Source: Branchiostoma floridae | Taxonomy: Eukaryota; Chordata; Leptocardii; Amphioxiformes; Branchiostomatidae | Direction: 5' to 3' | Assembly: GCF_000003815.2 (NCBI RefSeq) | Contig: NC_049990.1 | Span: forward strand, 1,598,098 to 1,662,097 | DNA length: 64,000 nucleotides | Part shown: positions 9,040 to 19,003 of the stretch, one piece after another | Layout: every line of letters starts with the position of its first letter | Numbering within the stretch: the stretch's first letter is position 1 | Translations under genes and position numbers: made by a program | Notes under the pieces: model-generated | Seen by the model: the letters and a program-made list of their open reading frames with translations, nothing else | What the model was told of the DNA's origin: nothing | Databases searched by the model: none

Positions 9040-11463
9040 TATTTTGCTGTGATCTAAACAGTTCTGTTACTATGATCTTAAACAGTTCTGTTGCTATGAT
9101 CCTAAACAGTTCTGTTGTTGTGATCCTAAACAGTTCCGTTGTTGTGATCCTAAACAGTTCTGTTGCTATGATCTTAAACAGTTCTGTTGCTATGATCCTA
9201 AACAGTTTTGTTGTTGTGATCCTAAACAGTTCCGTTGTTGTGATCCTAAACAGTTCCGTTGTTGTGATCCTAAACAGTTCCGTTGTTGTGATCCTAAACA
9301 GTTCCGTTGTTGTGATCCTAATCAGTTCCGTTGTTGTGATCCTAAACAGTTCCGTTGTTGTGATCCTAATCAGTTCTGTTGCTATGATCCTAAACAGTTC
9401 TGTTGTTGTGATCCTAAACAGTTCCGTTGTTGTGATCCTAAACAGTTCCGTTGTTGTGATCCTAACCAGTTCCGTTGTTGTGATCCTAAACAGTTCCGTT
9501 GTTGTGATCCTAAACAGTTCCGTTGTTGTGATCCTAAACAGTTCCGTTGTTGTGATCCTAAACAGTTCCGTTGTTGTGATCCTAAACAGTTCTGTTGTTG
9601 TGATCCTAAACAGTTCCGTTGTTGTGATCGTGAAGAGTTCCGTTGCCATGATCGTAAACTGCTGTGTTGCTATGGTCCTAAACATTTGTCTTGCTATGGT
9701 ATAATCTAGAGGCTTTTTTCTTCCTTGCTCTGTTACATTTTCTGTAATTGATGTCCTTAAAATCAGTATCGAAGCAGGACGAGTTCAGTTTCTAAGTATG
9801 AGTTCTGTTGCCAAGGTCCTAAATATTCCTGTTATAATCATTAAAAAAAGTATGCTGCTATGATAGCAAACAGCTCAGTTGCTTAGGTCGTAAAAGGTAC
9901 AGCTGTAATGATCCTAGACAGTTCTGGTGCTATGAAAGTAAATTGTTTTGTTACTATGATCGTAAACGATTGCGTCTAACGTTTTTTGTTGCAATGGTCC
10001 TACAGAATTCTGTTGTTATGCTCGTAAGTATTTTTGTTGCTATCGTCTTAAGAGTTCTGTTGTTATGCTTGTAAAGAGACTCTAAAAAAATCTGTTGCTA
10101 TGATGCTAAAGAGTTCTGTTGCTTTGATTATAAAGACTTATATTCTTCTGATTCTAAAGAGTTCTATAGCTTTGGTCCTAAAGAGTTCTATTGCTATGGT
10201 CCAAAAGAGTTCTATTGCTCTGATTCTAAAGACTTCTATTGCTTTCTTTTCTTTTTTTTTACTCAATGGTCACCGCGTAACAAGGCCTGAAGGTCACTCA
10301 AGGTTACGGGTTACATGATTGGAACTGTAACAGCAACTCTTCGCCCTAGGTCAGAAACATCATGATTGAGACCAGCCCAATTGCTCACTATGAGTGAGGA
10401 CTAACTGACCCAATAGGCGAAGCAGGGGTTACGAGGGCTGCTCGGGAGCTTCCCTACCCCTATGGTCCTAAAGAGTTCTATTGCTAAGGTCCTAAAGAGT
10501 TCTATTGCTATGGTCCCAAAGAGTTCTGTTGCTATGATGCTAAATACTTCTGTTGCTATGATGCTAAATACTTCTGTTGCTATGATGCTAAATACTTCTG
10601 TTGCTATGATGCTAAATACTTCTGTTGCTATGATGCTAAATACTTCTGTTGCTATGATGCTAAATACTTCTGTTGCTATGACCCTTCAGAGTTCTGTTTC
10701 TATGATTCTAAAGAGTTCTATTGCTATGGTCCTTAAGAGTTTTGTTGCTATGGTCCCAAAGAGTTCTATTGCTTTGATTCTAAAGAGTTCTATTGCTATG
10801 GTCCTAAAGAGTTCTATTGCTAAGGTCCTAAAGAGTTCTATTGCTAAGGTCCTAAAGAGTTCTATTGCTATGGTCCTAAAGAGTTCTATTGCTTTGATTC
10901 TAAAGAGTTCTGTTGCTATGATCCTTAAGATTTCTATTGCTTTTTTCCTTAAGAGTTCTGTTGCTATGATGCTAAAGACTTTTGTCGCTATGATCCTTCA
11001 GAGTTCTGTTGCTATGACCCTTCATAGTTCTGTTGCTATGACCTTTAAGAGTTCTGTTGCTATGGTCCTAAAGATTTCTTTGGCCATGATCCTTAATAGT
11101 TTTTTTGCCATGGTCCTAAAGAGTTCTATTGCTATGATCCTAAAGAGTTCTTTTGCTCTTATTCCAAAGACTTCTGTTGCTATGGCCCTTTAGAAATCTA
11201 TTGCTATGGTCATAAAGACTTCTGTTGTTATGGCCTTAAAGAGGTCTGTTGCCATGGTCCTAAAGAGTACTGTTGCCAAGGTCCTAAAGAGTTCTGTTGC
11301 TATGGTCCTAAAGAGTTCTGTTGCTATGATTCTAAAGAGTTCTTTTGCTATGATTCTAAAGAGTTCTGTTGCTATGATGCTAAAGAGGTTTGTTGCTATG
11401 GTCCTTAAGAGTTCTGTTGCTATGATTCTAAAGAGTCCTGTTGCTATGATAGTCATTTCTGTA
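9040..11463. repeat. 24-bp minisatellite, about 2.4 kb, interrupted by a LINE fragment
   Basis: The unit resembles GTTGTTGTGATCCTAAACAG plus TTCC (24 bp). The dense core is 9060-9700; diverged units (CTATGATGCTAAATACTTCT, CTATGGTCCTAAAGAGTTCT) run from 9790 to 10235 and from 10455 to 11463. Because 24 is a multiple of three and most variants avoid stops, long open frames appear on both strands; these are repeat artefacts with octapeptide repeats (VVILNSSV or TELFRITT). No start context, splice sites or family match support a gene. Confidence 0.9.
10236..10455 (-). mobile_element. LINE 3'-end fragment with poly(A), inserted in the minisatellite
   Basis: TTTTTTTTTTACTCAATGG followed by TCACCGCGTAACAAGGC parallels the 3' end of the truncated LINE at 19004-19730 (ATTTACTTTGAGGTCACCGC, AAAACAAGGC), i.e. 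a minus-strand 3' end with its poly(A). The remaining ~110 bp (GCGAAGCAGGGGTTACGAGG) also have a diverged relative near 18165-18235. Confidence 0.55.
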
Positions 11464-11489
11464 CAGGTTGCCATCTGACTGCACATAGA

Positions 11490-11604
11490 CAGTCTTATCT
11501 TCAGTGATGGCCTGAGACTCGCCCTGGCCTGTCTAATCTACAACAGCTGTGGTGTTTGTGCTGGATTCAGCAAAGACCTGATATTAACTCTGTCCTGTCT
11601 GATT
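11490..11604 (-). repeat. Vestigial tail-repeat units beyond the stop codon of the LRR gene
   Basis: Read on the minus strand past the TAA at 11605-11607, the DNA still resembles the tail repeats: AATCAGACAGGACAG, TCCAGCACAAACACCACAGC, CAGGGCGAGTCTCAGGCC. It now contains in-frame stops. The stop itself sits where other units have CAC (AACCAATAAAATCAG against AATCAACACAATCAG). Thus the coding repeat array was once longer. Confidence 0.7.
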
Positions 11605-14600
11605 TTATTGGTTCATATCTTCGTACTTGTGATAAAGACCACTGGTCATTTCAGCAGCTGTGGTGTTTTTGTTGGATTCAGTGATGACCTGAGACTGGCC
11701 CTGTCCTGTCCGATTGTGTTGGTTCATGTCTTCATACTGTTGATCAAGACCACTGGCCACCACAGCAGCTGTGGTGTTTGGTTTGGTTTCAGTGGTTGCA
11801 TGATACTGGCCTACGACTTTGTACAGGGGACTTTGCATTGAAACAATCTGCCCTGTGCCATACGTTGGGATTCTAATGTCATTGATAGGCCGAGACTGGC
11901 CCTGTTCTGTAGACTGACCATGGTCACCGGCCTCTACAGAAGCTGTGGTGTTTGGGCTGGATTCAGCGATGGCCTGTGGCTGAACTTGCCCTGTCTGATT
12001 GTGCTGGTTCATATCTTCATACTGGTGATCATGACCACTGGTCATTACGGCACCTGGGGTGTTTGTGCTGGATTCAGTGATGGCCTGAGACTGGACCTGC
12101 CCTGTCTGATTGTGTTGGGGTGCCATATCTTCATACTGTTGATCAAGACCACTGGTCATTACAGCAGCTGTGGTGCTTTTGTTGGATTCAGTGGTTGCCT
12201 GAAACTGGCCCTGCCCTGTCTGATTGTGTTGGGGTGCCATATCTTCATACTGTTGATCAAGACCACTGGTAATTACAGCAGCTGTGGTGTTTGTGTTGGA
12301 TTCAGTGATGGCCTGAGACTGGCCCTGCCCTGTCTGATTGTGTTGGGGTGCCATATCTTCATACTGTTGGTCAAGACCACTGGTTATCACAGCAGCTGTG
12401 GTATTTTGGTTGGATTGAGTGATGGCCTGATACTGGCCTACGACTTTGTAGAGGGGACTTTGCATTGAACCCATCTGCCCTGTGCCATACGATTGGTTTT
12501 TAACTTCAATGATAGCCCGAGACTGGTCCTGTCCTGTAGGCTGACCATGGTCACTGGCCTCTACAGAAGTTGTGGTATTCGGGTTGGGTTCAGTGATGGC
12601 CTGTGACTGGCCTACGACTTTGTAGAGGGGACTTTGCATTGAACCCATCTGTCCTGTGCCATACAATGGGTTTTTAAATTCAATGATAGCTTGAGGATGG
12701 CCCTGTCCTGTAAACTGGCCATGGTCACTGGCCTCTACAGCAGCTGTGGTATTTGGGTTGGATTCAGTGATGGCCTGAGACTGGCCCTGCCCTGTCTGAT
12801 CATGACCACTGGTCACTACAGCAGCTGTAGTGTTTGTTTTGGACTCAGTGATGGCCTGGGACTGGCAATGCCTTGTCTGACTATGACTGCTGGTCCTTGT
12901 TGTAGATGTTTGGTTCTTTGGTGGTGCTCCCACACCTGCGTACATGGGATTAGGCTTCAGGGCAGCTAGCACTTCGTCATGTGATAGATCTTCAACTTTC
13001 AGAGGTTTAGCGTCAGTCTGAGACTGGCCCTGCCCTGTCTGATTGTGTTTGTCTATATCTTCACACTGGTGATCATGACCACTGGTCACTACAGAGGCTG
13101 TGGTGATTGCGTTGGATTCAGTGATGGCCTCAGACTGGCCCTGCCCTGTCTGATCATGACCACTGGCCACTACAGCAGCTGTGGTGTTCGGGCTGGATTC
13201 AGTGATGGCCTGAGACTGGCCCTGCCCTGTCTGATTGTGTTGGGGTGCCATATCTTCATACTGTTGATCATAACCACTAGTCATTACAGCAGCTGTGGTG
13301 ATTTTGTTGGATTGAGTGATGGCCTGAGACTGTCCCTGCCTTGCCTGATTGTGTTGTTTGTCTATATCTTCATACTGGTGATCATGACCACTTTTCACTA
13401 AAGCAGCTGCAGTTTTTGGGTAGGATTTATTGATGGCCTGAGACTGACCATGCCCTGTCTGATTATGTTGTTTGTCTATATCTTCATACTGGTGGTCATG
13501 GTCACTTTTCACCAAAGCAGCTGCAGTGTTTGGGTTGGGTTGAGTGATGGCCTGAGACTGTCCCTGCCTTGTCTGATTGTGTTGTTTGTCTATATCTTCA
13601 TACTGGTGATCATGACCACTTTTCACTAAAGCAGCTGCAGTTTTTGGGTAGGATTTATTGATGGCCTGAGACTGACCATGCCCTGTCTGATTATGTTGTT
13701 TGTCTATATCTTCATACTGGTGGTCATGGTCACTTTTCACCAAAGCAGCTGCAGTGTTTGGGTTGGATTTAGTGGTGACCTGAGACTGGCCCTGCCCTGT
13801 CTGATTGTGTTGTTTGTCTATATCTTCATACTGGTGGTCATCACCCTGCCCTGTCTGATAATGACCATTGGTCACTACAGTACCTGTCATGTTAAGGTTT
13901 CTCAGAGCAATGTTAGAATTTGGGCCTGAGGAAGGGTCTGAAGGGGGATTCTTGGTCCTACACTTGCACCAGATGGTGAAAATGACGGTGCCGATCAAGG
14001 CAATGCCAGCTATAGAACCACAGACAGAGCCAATGATAAGAGGTATGGGGAAACTGGGAGTAGAGTTATTGGAAAGGCTGCTTTCTGGTTTGTCTGAAGT
14101 GCTTTGGGGGGTTGAACGTTTTGTTGCTCCCGTTTTGCCTCCCTTTCCAGCTGGACCCTTTGTTGTGCCATTATAATAGTTTGTAGAGGTAACTTGGGTG
14201 TCAGCATGGAACGCTTTGCTTTCTGGTTTGTTGGAAGTGGTTTGAAGGGGCGAAGCTATTGTTGGTTTTGGTTTATTATTTTCGTCTGCGGGACCTGTTG
14301 TTGAGCTAGCTGTTGCGCCATTGATTCCGTTAGACGTTAATGTGACATCAACAGGCAGTGCTGGTATGGTTGGCTCTACACATACCAATTCTTTAGGATT
14401 GACATTTGTAAGCTTTTTACCCCGGAATTTGGCGGGTTGGGCACAGATTATCTGGTCTTTAACTGAAGGAAATACTGTCGTATTTTGTCTGAAGGGAGCC
14501 ATCTTACAGTCACACTGCCAGGGGTTCCCGACTAGTGTTATGACTAGTTTAGATGGCAACAAGCCGTAAGCTAAAGGGGTAATGGCAGACATCTTGTTGT

Positions 14601-15636
14601 TCCTAAGGTGGAGAAGTTGGAGTTTTGGCAAATTCGCAAATGCACCTGCCTGAATCATTGTTATCTGGTTTCTGGACAGGTTCAACTCCTTAAGCAGGGG
14701 TAGATTTGCAAATGTACTCTCCCGAATCATCGTTATCTGGTTGGCGTCCAGGTGCAACTCTTGTAGCTTGAAGAGATTTGCAAATGTGCCTTCTTGAATC
14801 GTTCTTATCTTGTTGGAGTACAGGTACAACTCTTTAATGTGGGGTAGGTTTACGAGTGAATCAGGGTGAATAGATGTTATCTGGTTAGATACCAGGGATA
14901 ATGATTGTAACCTTAGTAGATTTACAAATGTGCCTTCCCGAATCATAGTTATCTGGTTGGCGTCCAGGTGCAACTTTTGTAGCTTGAAGAGATTTGCAAA
15001 TGTGCCTTCCTGAATCATTGTTATCTGGTTGAAGTTCAGGTTCAATTTTTTAATGTTGGTTAGGTTTGCAAAGAAATCCGGCTGAATCCCTGTTATCTGG
15101 TTTCTATCGAGTTGCAACTCTTGTAGCGTTGGCAGATTTACAAATGCACCTGGCTGAAGCATTCTTATCTGATTTACTTTGAGTGACAAAACCTCAAGTT
15201 GGGGTAAAGTTTCAAATGTACCTTCCTGAATAATTTTTATGTTGTTAGAAATCAGGTATAACTTTTGCAGCCTGGGTAGATTTCTAAATGTACCCGGCTT
15301 AATGAATGTTATCCGGTTGGAGGAAAGGTCCAACTCTTGTAGCTGTGGTAGATTTAAAAATGCACCAGGATGAATCATTGTTAGCTGGTTGAAGCACAAG
15401 GTTAACACTAGTAGCCTGGGTAGATTTGAGAATGCACCAGGCTGAATCTTCGTTATCTGGTTACGTGACAATTCTAGCCGGTAGATGGATGTTGGGAAGT
15501 TCTGAGGGATGCTGGTGAGACCCCGGTTGGAGCAGTCGCAGCGTGACGGTTCGCAGCCCCAGTTGGCACCTGACATGCTGGGCTCCTTCAGGATGATGAG
15601 AAGGAGAATCAGCAGATGTCGCAGCTTTCTTCCCAT
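11605..15636 (-). CDS. Leucine-rich-repeat single-pass membrane receptor with repetitive tyrosine-rich tail
   Basis: A 1343-residue uninterrupted frame. Signal peptide (residues 1-24, LLILLLIILK), LRRNT with CEPSRCDCSNRGLTSIP (28-43), 13 leucine-rich repeats of 24 residues (about 50-365, consensus LxxLxLxxNQITxIxxGTFA), LRRCT (371-420, NPWQCDCKM and two later cysteines), a Ser/Thr-rich stalk, one membrane segment (about 530-556, GSVCGSIAGIALIGTVIF), then a basic stop-transfer CKCR and a cytoplasmic tail of about 790 residues. The tail is built from about 38-residue units with the core QYEDIDKQHNQTGQGQSQ. It holds five YEDI and seven YEDM motifs, one CEDI variant and three SPLYKVV motifs. YxxM is the known binding site for PI3-kinase p85 SH2 domains once phosphorylated, so a signalling scaffold role is plausible. 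The LRR part resembles Slit/TLR-like ectodomains; there is no TIR domain. ATG chosen because it directly precedes the signal peptide; ACAG just upstream could be a 3' splice site from a noncoding exon. Confidence 0.9.
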   Translation of the reverse strand: MGRKLRHLLILLLIILKEPSMSGANWGCEPSRCDCSNRGLTSIPQNFPTSIYRLELSRNQITKIQPGAFSNLPRLLVLTLCFNQLTMIHPGAFLNLPQLQELDLSSNRITFIKPGTFRNLPRLQKLYLISNNIKIIQEGTFETLPQLEVLSLKVNQIRMLQPGAFVNLPTLQELQLDRNQITGIQPDFFANLTNIKKLNLNFNQITMIQEGTFANLFKLQKLHLDANQITMIREGTFVNLLRLQSLSLVSNQITSIHPDSLVNLPHIKELYLYSNKIRTIQEGTFANLFKLQELHLDANQITMIRESTFANLPLLKELNLSRNQITMIQAGAFANLPKLQLLHLRNNKMSAITPLAYGLLPSKLVITLVGNPWQCDCKMAPFRQNTTVFPSVKDQIICAQPAKFRGKKLTNVNPKELVCVEPTIPALPVDVTLTSNGINGATASSTTGPADENNKPKPTIASPLQTTSNKPESKAFHADTQVTSTNYYNGTTKGPAGKGGKTGATKRSTPQSTSDKPESSLSNNSTPSFPIPLIIGSVCGSIAGIALIGTVIFTIWCKCRTKNPPSDPSSGPNSNIALRNLNMTGTVVTNGHYQTGQGDDHQYEDIDKQHNQTGQGQSQVTTKSNPNTAAALVKSDHDHQYEDIDKQHNQTGHGQSQAINKSYPKTAAALVKSGHDHQYEDIDKQHNQTRQGQSQAITQPNPNTAAALVKSDHDHQYEDIDKQHNQTGHGQSQAINKSYPKTAAALVKSGHDHQYEDIDKQHNQARQGQSQAITQSNKITTAAVMTSGYDQQYEDMAPQHNQTGQGQSQAITESSPNTTAAVVASGHDQTGQGQSEAITESNAITTASVVTSGHDHQCEDIDKHNQTGQGQSQTDAKPLKVEDLSHDEVLAALKPNPMYAGVGAPPKNQTSTTRTSSHSQTRHCQSQAITESKTNTTAAVVTSGHDQTGQGQSQAITESNPNTTAAVEASDHGQFTGQGHPQAIIEFKNPLYGTGQMGSMQSPLYKVVGQSQAITEPNPNTTTSVEASDHGQPTGQDQSRAIIEVKNQSYGTGQMGSMQSPLYKVVGQYQAITQSNQNTTAAVITSGLDQQYEDMAPQHNQTGQGQSQAITESNTNTTAAVITSGLDQQYEDMAPQHNQTGQGQFQATTESNKSTTAAVMTSGLDQQYEDMAPQHNQTGQVQSQAITESSTNTPGAVMTSGHDHQYEDMNQHNQTGQVQPQAIAESSPNTTASVEAGDHGQSTEQGQSRPINDIRIPTYGTGQIVSMQSPLYKVVGQYHATTETKPNTTAAVVASGLDQQYEDMNQHNRTGQGQSQVITESNKNTTAAEMTSGLYHKYEDMNQ
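11608..13968 (-). repeat. Coding repeats for the receptor's cytoplasmic tail (about 114-bp units)
   Basis: The tail is a tandem array with a basic period of about 114 bp (38 codons), mixed with shorter and longer variants: 27-residue units lacking the YED part, and units carrying KNPLYGTGQMGSMQSPLYKV. YEDI units cluster near the membrane and YEDM units near the C-terminus, suggesting two separate expansions. Such arrays often vary in copy number between alleles. Confidence 0.85.
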
Positions 15637-15654
15637 GCTAGCCTGTTACCTAAT

Positions 15655-15879
15655 TAGGACAAAGAAATGGTTAAAGCAAGGACATGCTGTATTGTGCTCA
15701 TTCGAGCCCATAACACTGAGGAAGCCACTCGGCGAAACATGTTTGTTGTGTGTTGGTTCGAATAAAGTTCCTATACGGGAAACATGCGGCTCCAGCGTCT
15801 TTTCTGAAGATGTGGCGTAAGTGTGAACGGTTGGTTTGAGGTTGTCCTTCCCCATATACTCTAGGACAAAGAAAAGGTT
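15655..15879 (+). mobile_element. Short retroelement-like insertion with 18-bp flanking repeats and a hammerhead-like motif
   Basis: TAGGACAAAGAAATGGTT (15655-15672) and TAGGACAAAGAAAAGGTT (15862-15879) differ at one base and flank 189 bp, as expected of a target-site duplication. The insert has no coding capacity. It contains a hammerhead-like fold and the phrase TTCGAATAAAGTTCC. Size and content resemble nonautonomous hammerhead-bearing retroelements related to Penelope-like elements. It lies just upstream of the LRR gene's start, on the opposite strand. Confidence 0.6.
15704..15756 (+). ncRNA. Hammerhead-ribozyme-like motif in the short insertion
   Basis: Core box CTGAGGA (15716-15722), then one A, stem II GCC-ACTC-GGC, then GAAA, then ACATGT-TT acting as a minimal stem III and cleavage triplet GTT. 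The flanks CCCATAACA and TGTTGTGTG pair as stem I (seven pairs including one wobble). This matches hammerhead order: stem I, CUGANGA, stem II, GAAA, stem III, NUH, stem I. The extra A before stem II departs from the canonical G10.1-C11.1 closing pair, so activity is uncertain. Confidence 0.5.
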
Positions 15880-16289
15880 CTTATGCTAAAGTACACGATA
15901 TTTTCACATCTGTTTGATTCTTTTTAATTTACAAGAATTGGTTCTCTTACTGTGAATGCTGTTGTGCTTGTATGAGACATCAGTTTCATTGAAGGCACAT
16001 GTTACCCCTTTGTATGCCAGGTGTGTTATGAAATACATTATAGCTATTCTCTTTATAGGGCAAGTCCTAACCACATACACAACTTCACGACATTCATCAA
16101 TAACTACTTGACTTATGCTGCTAAACCACAAACACTCTTAAACCAAAATAAACGCTACAAAAAACATTTTTATCATGGCAATGAATAAAATTTTGTTAAA
16201 TTAACTTAACTTAATTACACATATCATAAACATTATCGTAAACTGAAATGGCAAAACAGTAATGGTGATGAACTATGTAGAAATAGTAG
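15880..16289. other. Intergenic AT-rich sequence
   Basis: No conserved frame, splice sites or repeat family recognised. It is the likely upstream region of the LRR receptor, interrupted by the short insertion at 15655-15879; no clear TATA box seen. Confidence 0.4.
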
Positions 16290-17223
16290 NNNNNNNNNNN
16301 NNNNNNNNNNNNNNNNNNNNNNNNNNNNNNNNNNNNNNNNNNNNNNNNNNNNNNNNNNNNNNNNNNNNNNNNNNNNNNNNNNNNNNNNNNNNNNNNNNNN
16401 NNNNNNNNNNNNNNNNNNNNNNNNNNNNNNNNNNNNNNNNNNNNNNNNNNNNNNNNNNNNNNNNNNNNNNNNNNNNNNNNNNNNNNNNNNNNNNNNNNNN
16501 NNNNNNNNNNNNNNNNNNNNNNNNNNNNNNNNNNNNNNNNNNNNNNNNNNNNNNNNNNNNNNNNNNNNNNNNNNNNNNNNNNNNNNNNNNNNNNNNNNNN
16601 NNNNNNNNNNNNNNNNNNNNNNNNNNNNNNNNNNNNNNNNNNNNNNNNNNNNNNNNNNNNNNNNNNNNNNNNNNNNNNNNNNNNNNNNNNNNNNNNNNNN
16701 NNNNNNNNNNNNNNNNNNNNNNNNNNNNNNNNNNNNNNNNNNNNNNNNNNNNNNNNNNNNNNNNNNNNNNNNNNNNNNNNNNNNNNNNNNNNNNNNNNNN
16801 NNNNNNNNNNNNNNNNNNNNNNNNNNNNNNNNNNNNNNNNNNNNNNNNNNNNNNNNNNNNNNNNNNNNNNNNNNNNNNNNNNNNNNNNNNNNNNNNNNNN
16901 NNNNNNNNNNNNNNNNNNNNNNNNNNNNNNNNNNNNNNNNNNNNNNNNNNNNNNNNNNNNNNNNNNNNNNNNNNNNNNNNNNNNNNNNNNNNNNNNNNNN
17001 NNNNNNNNNNNNNNNNNNNNNNNNNNNNNNNNNNNNNNNNNNNNNNNNNNNNNNNNNNNNNNNNNNNNNNNNNNNNNNNNNNNNNNNNNNNNNNNNNNNN
17101 NNNNNNNNNNNNNNNNNNNNNNNNNNNNNNNNNNNNNNNNNNNNNNNNNNNNNNNNNNNNNNNNNNNNNNNNNNNNNNNNNNNNNNNNNNNNNNNNNNNN
17201 NNNNNNNNNNNNNNNNNNNNNNN
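16290..17223. other. Assembly gap, 934 N
   Basis: Run of N. Any open frame drawn across it is meaningless. Confidence 1.
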
Positions 17224-18880
17224 GCTAACGTCGATAGGCTATATAATTAGGATAAAGAAACGCTATTACTATTACTATTACTATAGAGCGAGGAACCGAA
17301 AAGGTAATGTCGTGCACACACACATACATACATAGCTATACATGTTGTACTCTATTGAGTTGTACCATTTACAAGTATTCATCTAATCTCGTCAAATTAT
17401 ACAAAAACAACCAACCGATGCAAATTCATACCATGCAGAGCGCTAAAACTGTAGTAGCATACAAACAAGTAAAGAACAGCCAACCTGTTATAATGAAACA
17501 GCATACACATTCTACAAAGAAAACTAATCCCTAACAAGTCAAACCATGCAAAGATATAAAACTTAATCAGCATGCCATTGCAAACTATAAAGAAACTGTA
17601 CACCACTCAAAACATGCAGAACAACAAAACAGTAATGAGATTTTTTCAAAGAGCGCGCCGAAATAAGTTCCTTAATAGCCGAAATGTAGTGCGGTAAAAC
17701 AGCCTTAGATCAGTCTTACTGAAATGGTTCTGTTGATTGTCTGAAGCTGACTGTTTGAATATTAACATTCGACATGCAGGTTGTTTACTCTTTCTTTTTC
17801 ACTGAAATTTCCATGACGCCGTTTGGACCAGATAAGAAGATCAGGCGACATCAATGTAATTCCTTGTTTCTCAGATTTTGCAGGATGATAACGGAGTGGG
17901 CGGGTAAAGAAAAATGAAACAGGCATCTGCAAGGAGCCAAAGTCTACATTTTAGGCTTGTCGACATTTCGAAAAATACATAAATTTTAGATTCTAAGTGT
18001 TTCAATGAATTCGAAAACTTAAAAAATAGGAAATTAAGAGTAGTATTCACTGGTGGTGCCACAATATGAACATCCGGGGTTGGTTCATGTACTAAATGAC
18101 AAAAGAAGGTAATTCCCTTTTCTTTCAATGCAAGAAAAAAACAGAGAAATCAAATTGGTGCAACTGATCCAATGGGAGACGCAGGGTTTATGAAGGCTGG
18201 GTGGGAACATGCCCTACTCCCTTTTTTGGTGAGAATGCCGCCTAAGTGCTGGTTCTAAGAAAAATTCAATCAGTTGAATGTTGCTGTTAATGTTAGCCAT
18301 GATTATTCTGCGACATATTCAACTGCTCCACCCGGTGATTTGGAATTCTGGAAAAGGTACTTACCTCACGTTTCTCTAAACTTACCTCTCAAGATGAACA
18401 GAATATCTTCCGTGACCACTTTCTGGGTAAGGAAGTCATGACGGGCTGTCCTCAGTCTTCTTGTTTTCTCCCAGAGTCGAGCTCGGTGTGGCCGATTCAG
18501 AACAGAGTGGGGAAAAACAATGTTTGATTAGTCTTACTTATATGGGCGTGTTGATTGTCTGATGCTGACGTCACGGGTGACACGTAGGTGCTCGAATAAA
18601 CATTAATAAATCAGAAATCGACCAATCGGAAAGCAGCTCTTGGAAGGAATAATACATTATTGTGATGACATCGTCACAAACAATCAATTATTCAGTACAC
18701 CCTCTCCTCTTAACTAATAAAACAATGTAAACTCTGAAATTAAACCTCAATACCGTACGAGCATTTCATGATTGTTGTATGAGTTGGAGGAGTGGCTGAG
18801 TTTTTTTGTGGTATTGTTTTGTTATTGTTTTCGGAAAGACCGTGACTTCCGAGCTTCTAGGTCTTCCCGTACATATTTTA
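17224..18880. other. Intergenic region with decayed repeats
   Basis: A short TATTAC microsatellite follows the gap. A block with TTAGTCTTACT and TGTTGATTGTCTGA occurs twice (about 17710-17770 and 18525-18580). 18165-18235 is a relative of the fragment in the minisatellite at 10400-10450. No gene supported. Confidence 0.5.
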
Positions 18881-19003
18881 AAAGAGACTCAATATAGAAT
18901 GGCATATCCTGAAAGGTACAGAGAATAGCGCCCTCTCGCGGAAGGCTTTGGAAGTGCATCAGATATCCGAACAGTTTTGCAAGGCCATTTGGGCGCTGGG
19001 TAC
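18880..19003. repeat. Dispersed repeat, copy 1
   Basis: Contains GAGACTCAATATAGAATGGC, CCCTCTCGCGGAAGGCTTTG and GAAGTGCATCAGATAT. Further copies lie at about 36780-36900, 43335-43455, 58675-58745 (partial) and 59313-59445. No coding capacity or terminal repeats seen. Confidence 0.75.

Noticed and set aside
9032-9704. Long open frames of about 210 residues on both strands
   Set aside because: They lie wholly in the 24-bp minisatellite and encode octapeptide repeats; no start context, splice sites or family similarity.
10462-11486. Open frames of 243 (plus) and 98 (minus) residues
   Set aside because: Same minisatellite, same reason.
11920-13401. Plus-strand open frames opposite the LRR receptor
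   Set aside because: Mirror frames of the receptor tail repeats; their lengths follow the repeat period and they lack any independent signal.
16262-17335. 357-residue open frame
   Set aside because: Nearly all of it is the assembly gap.
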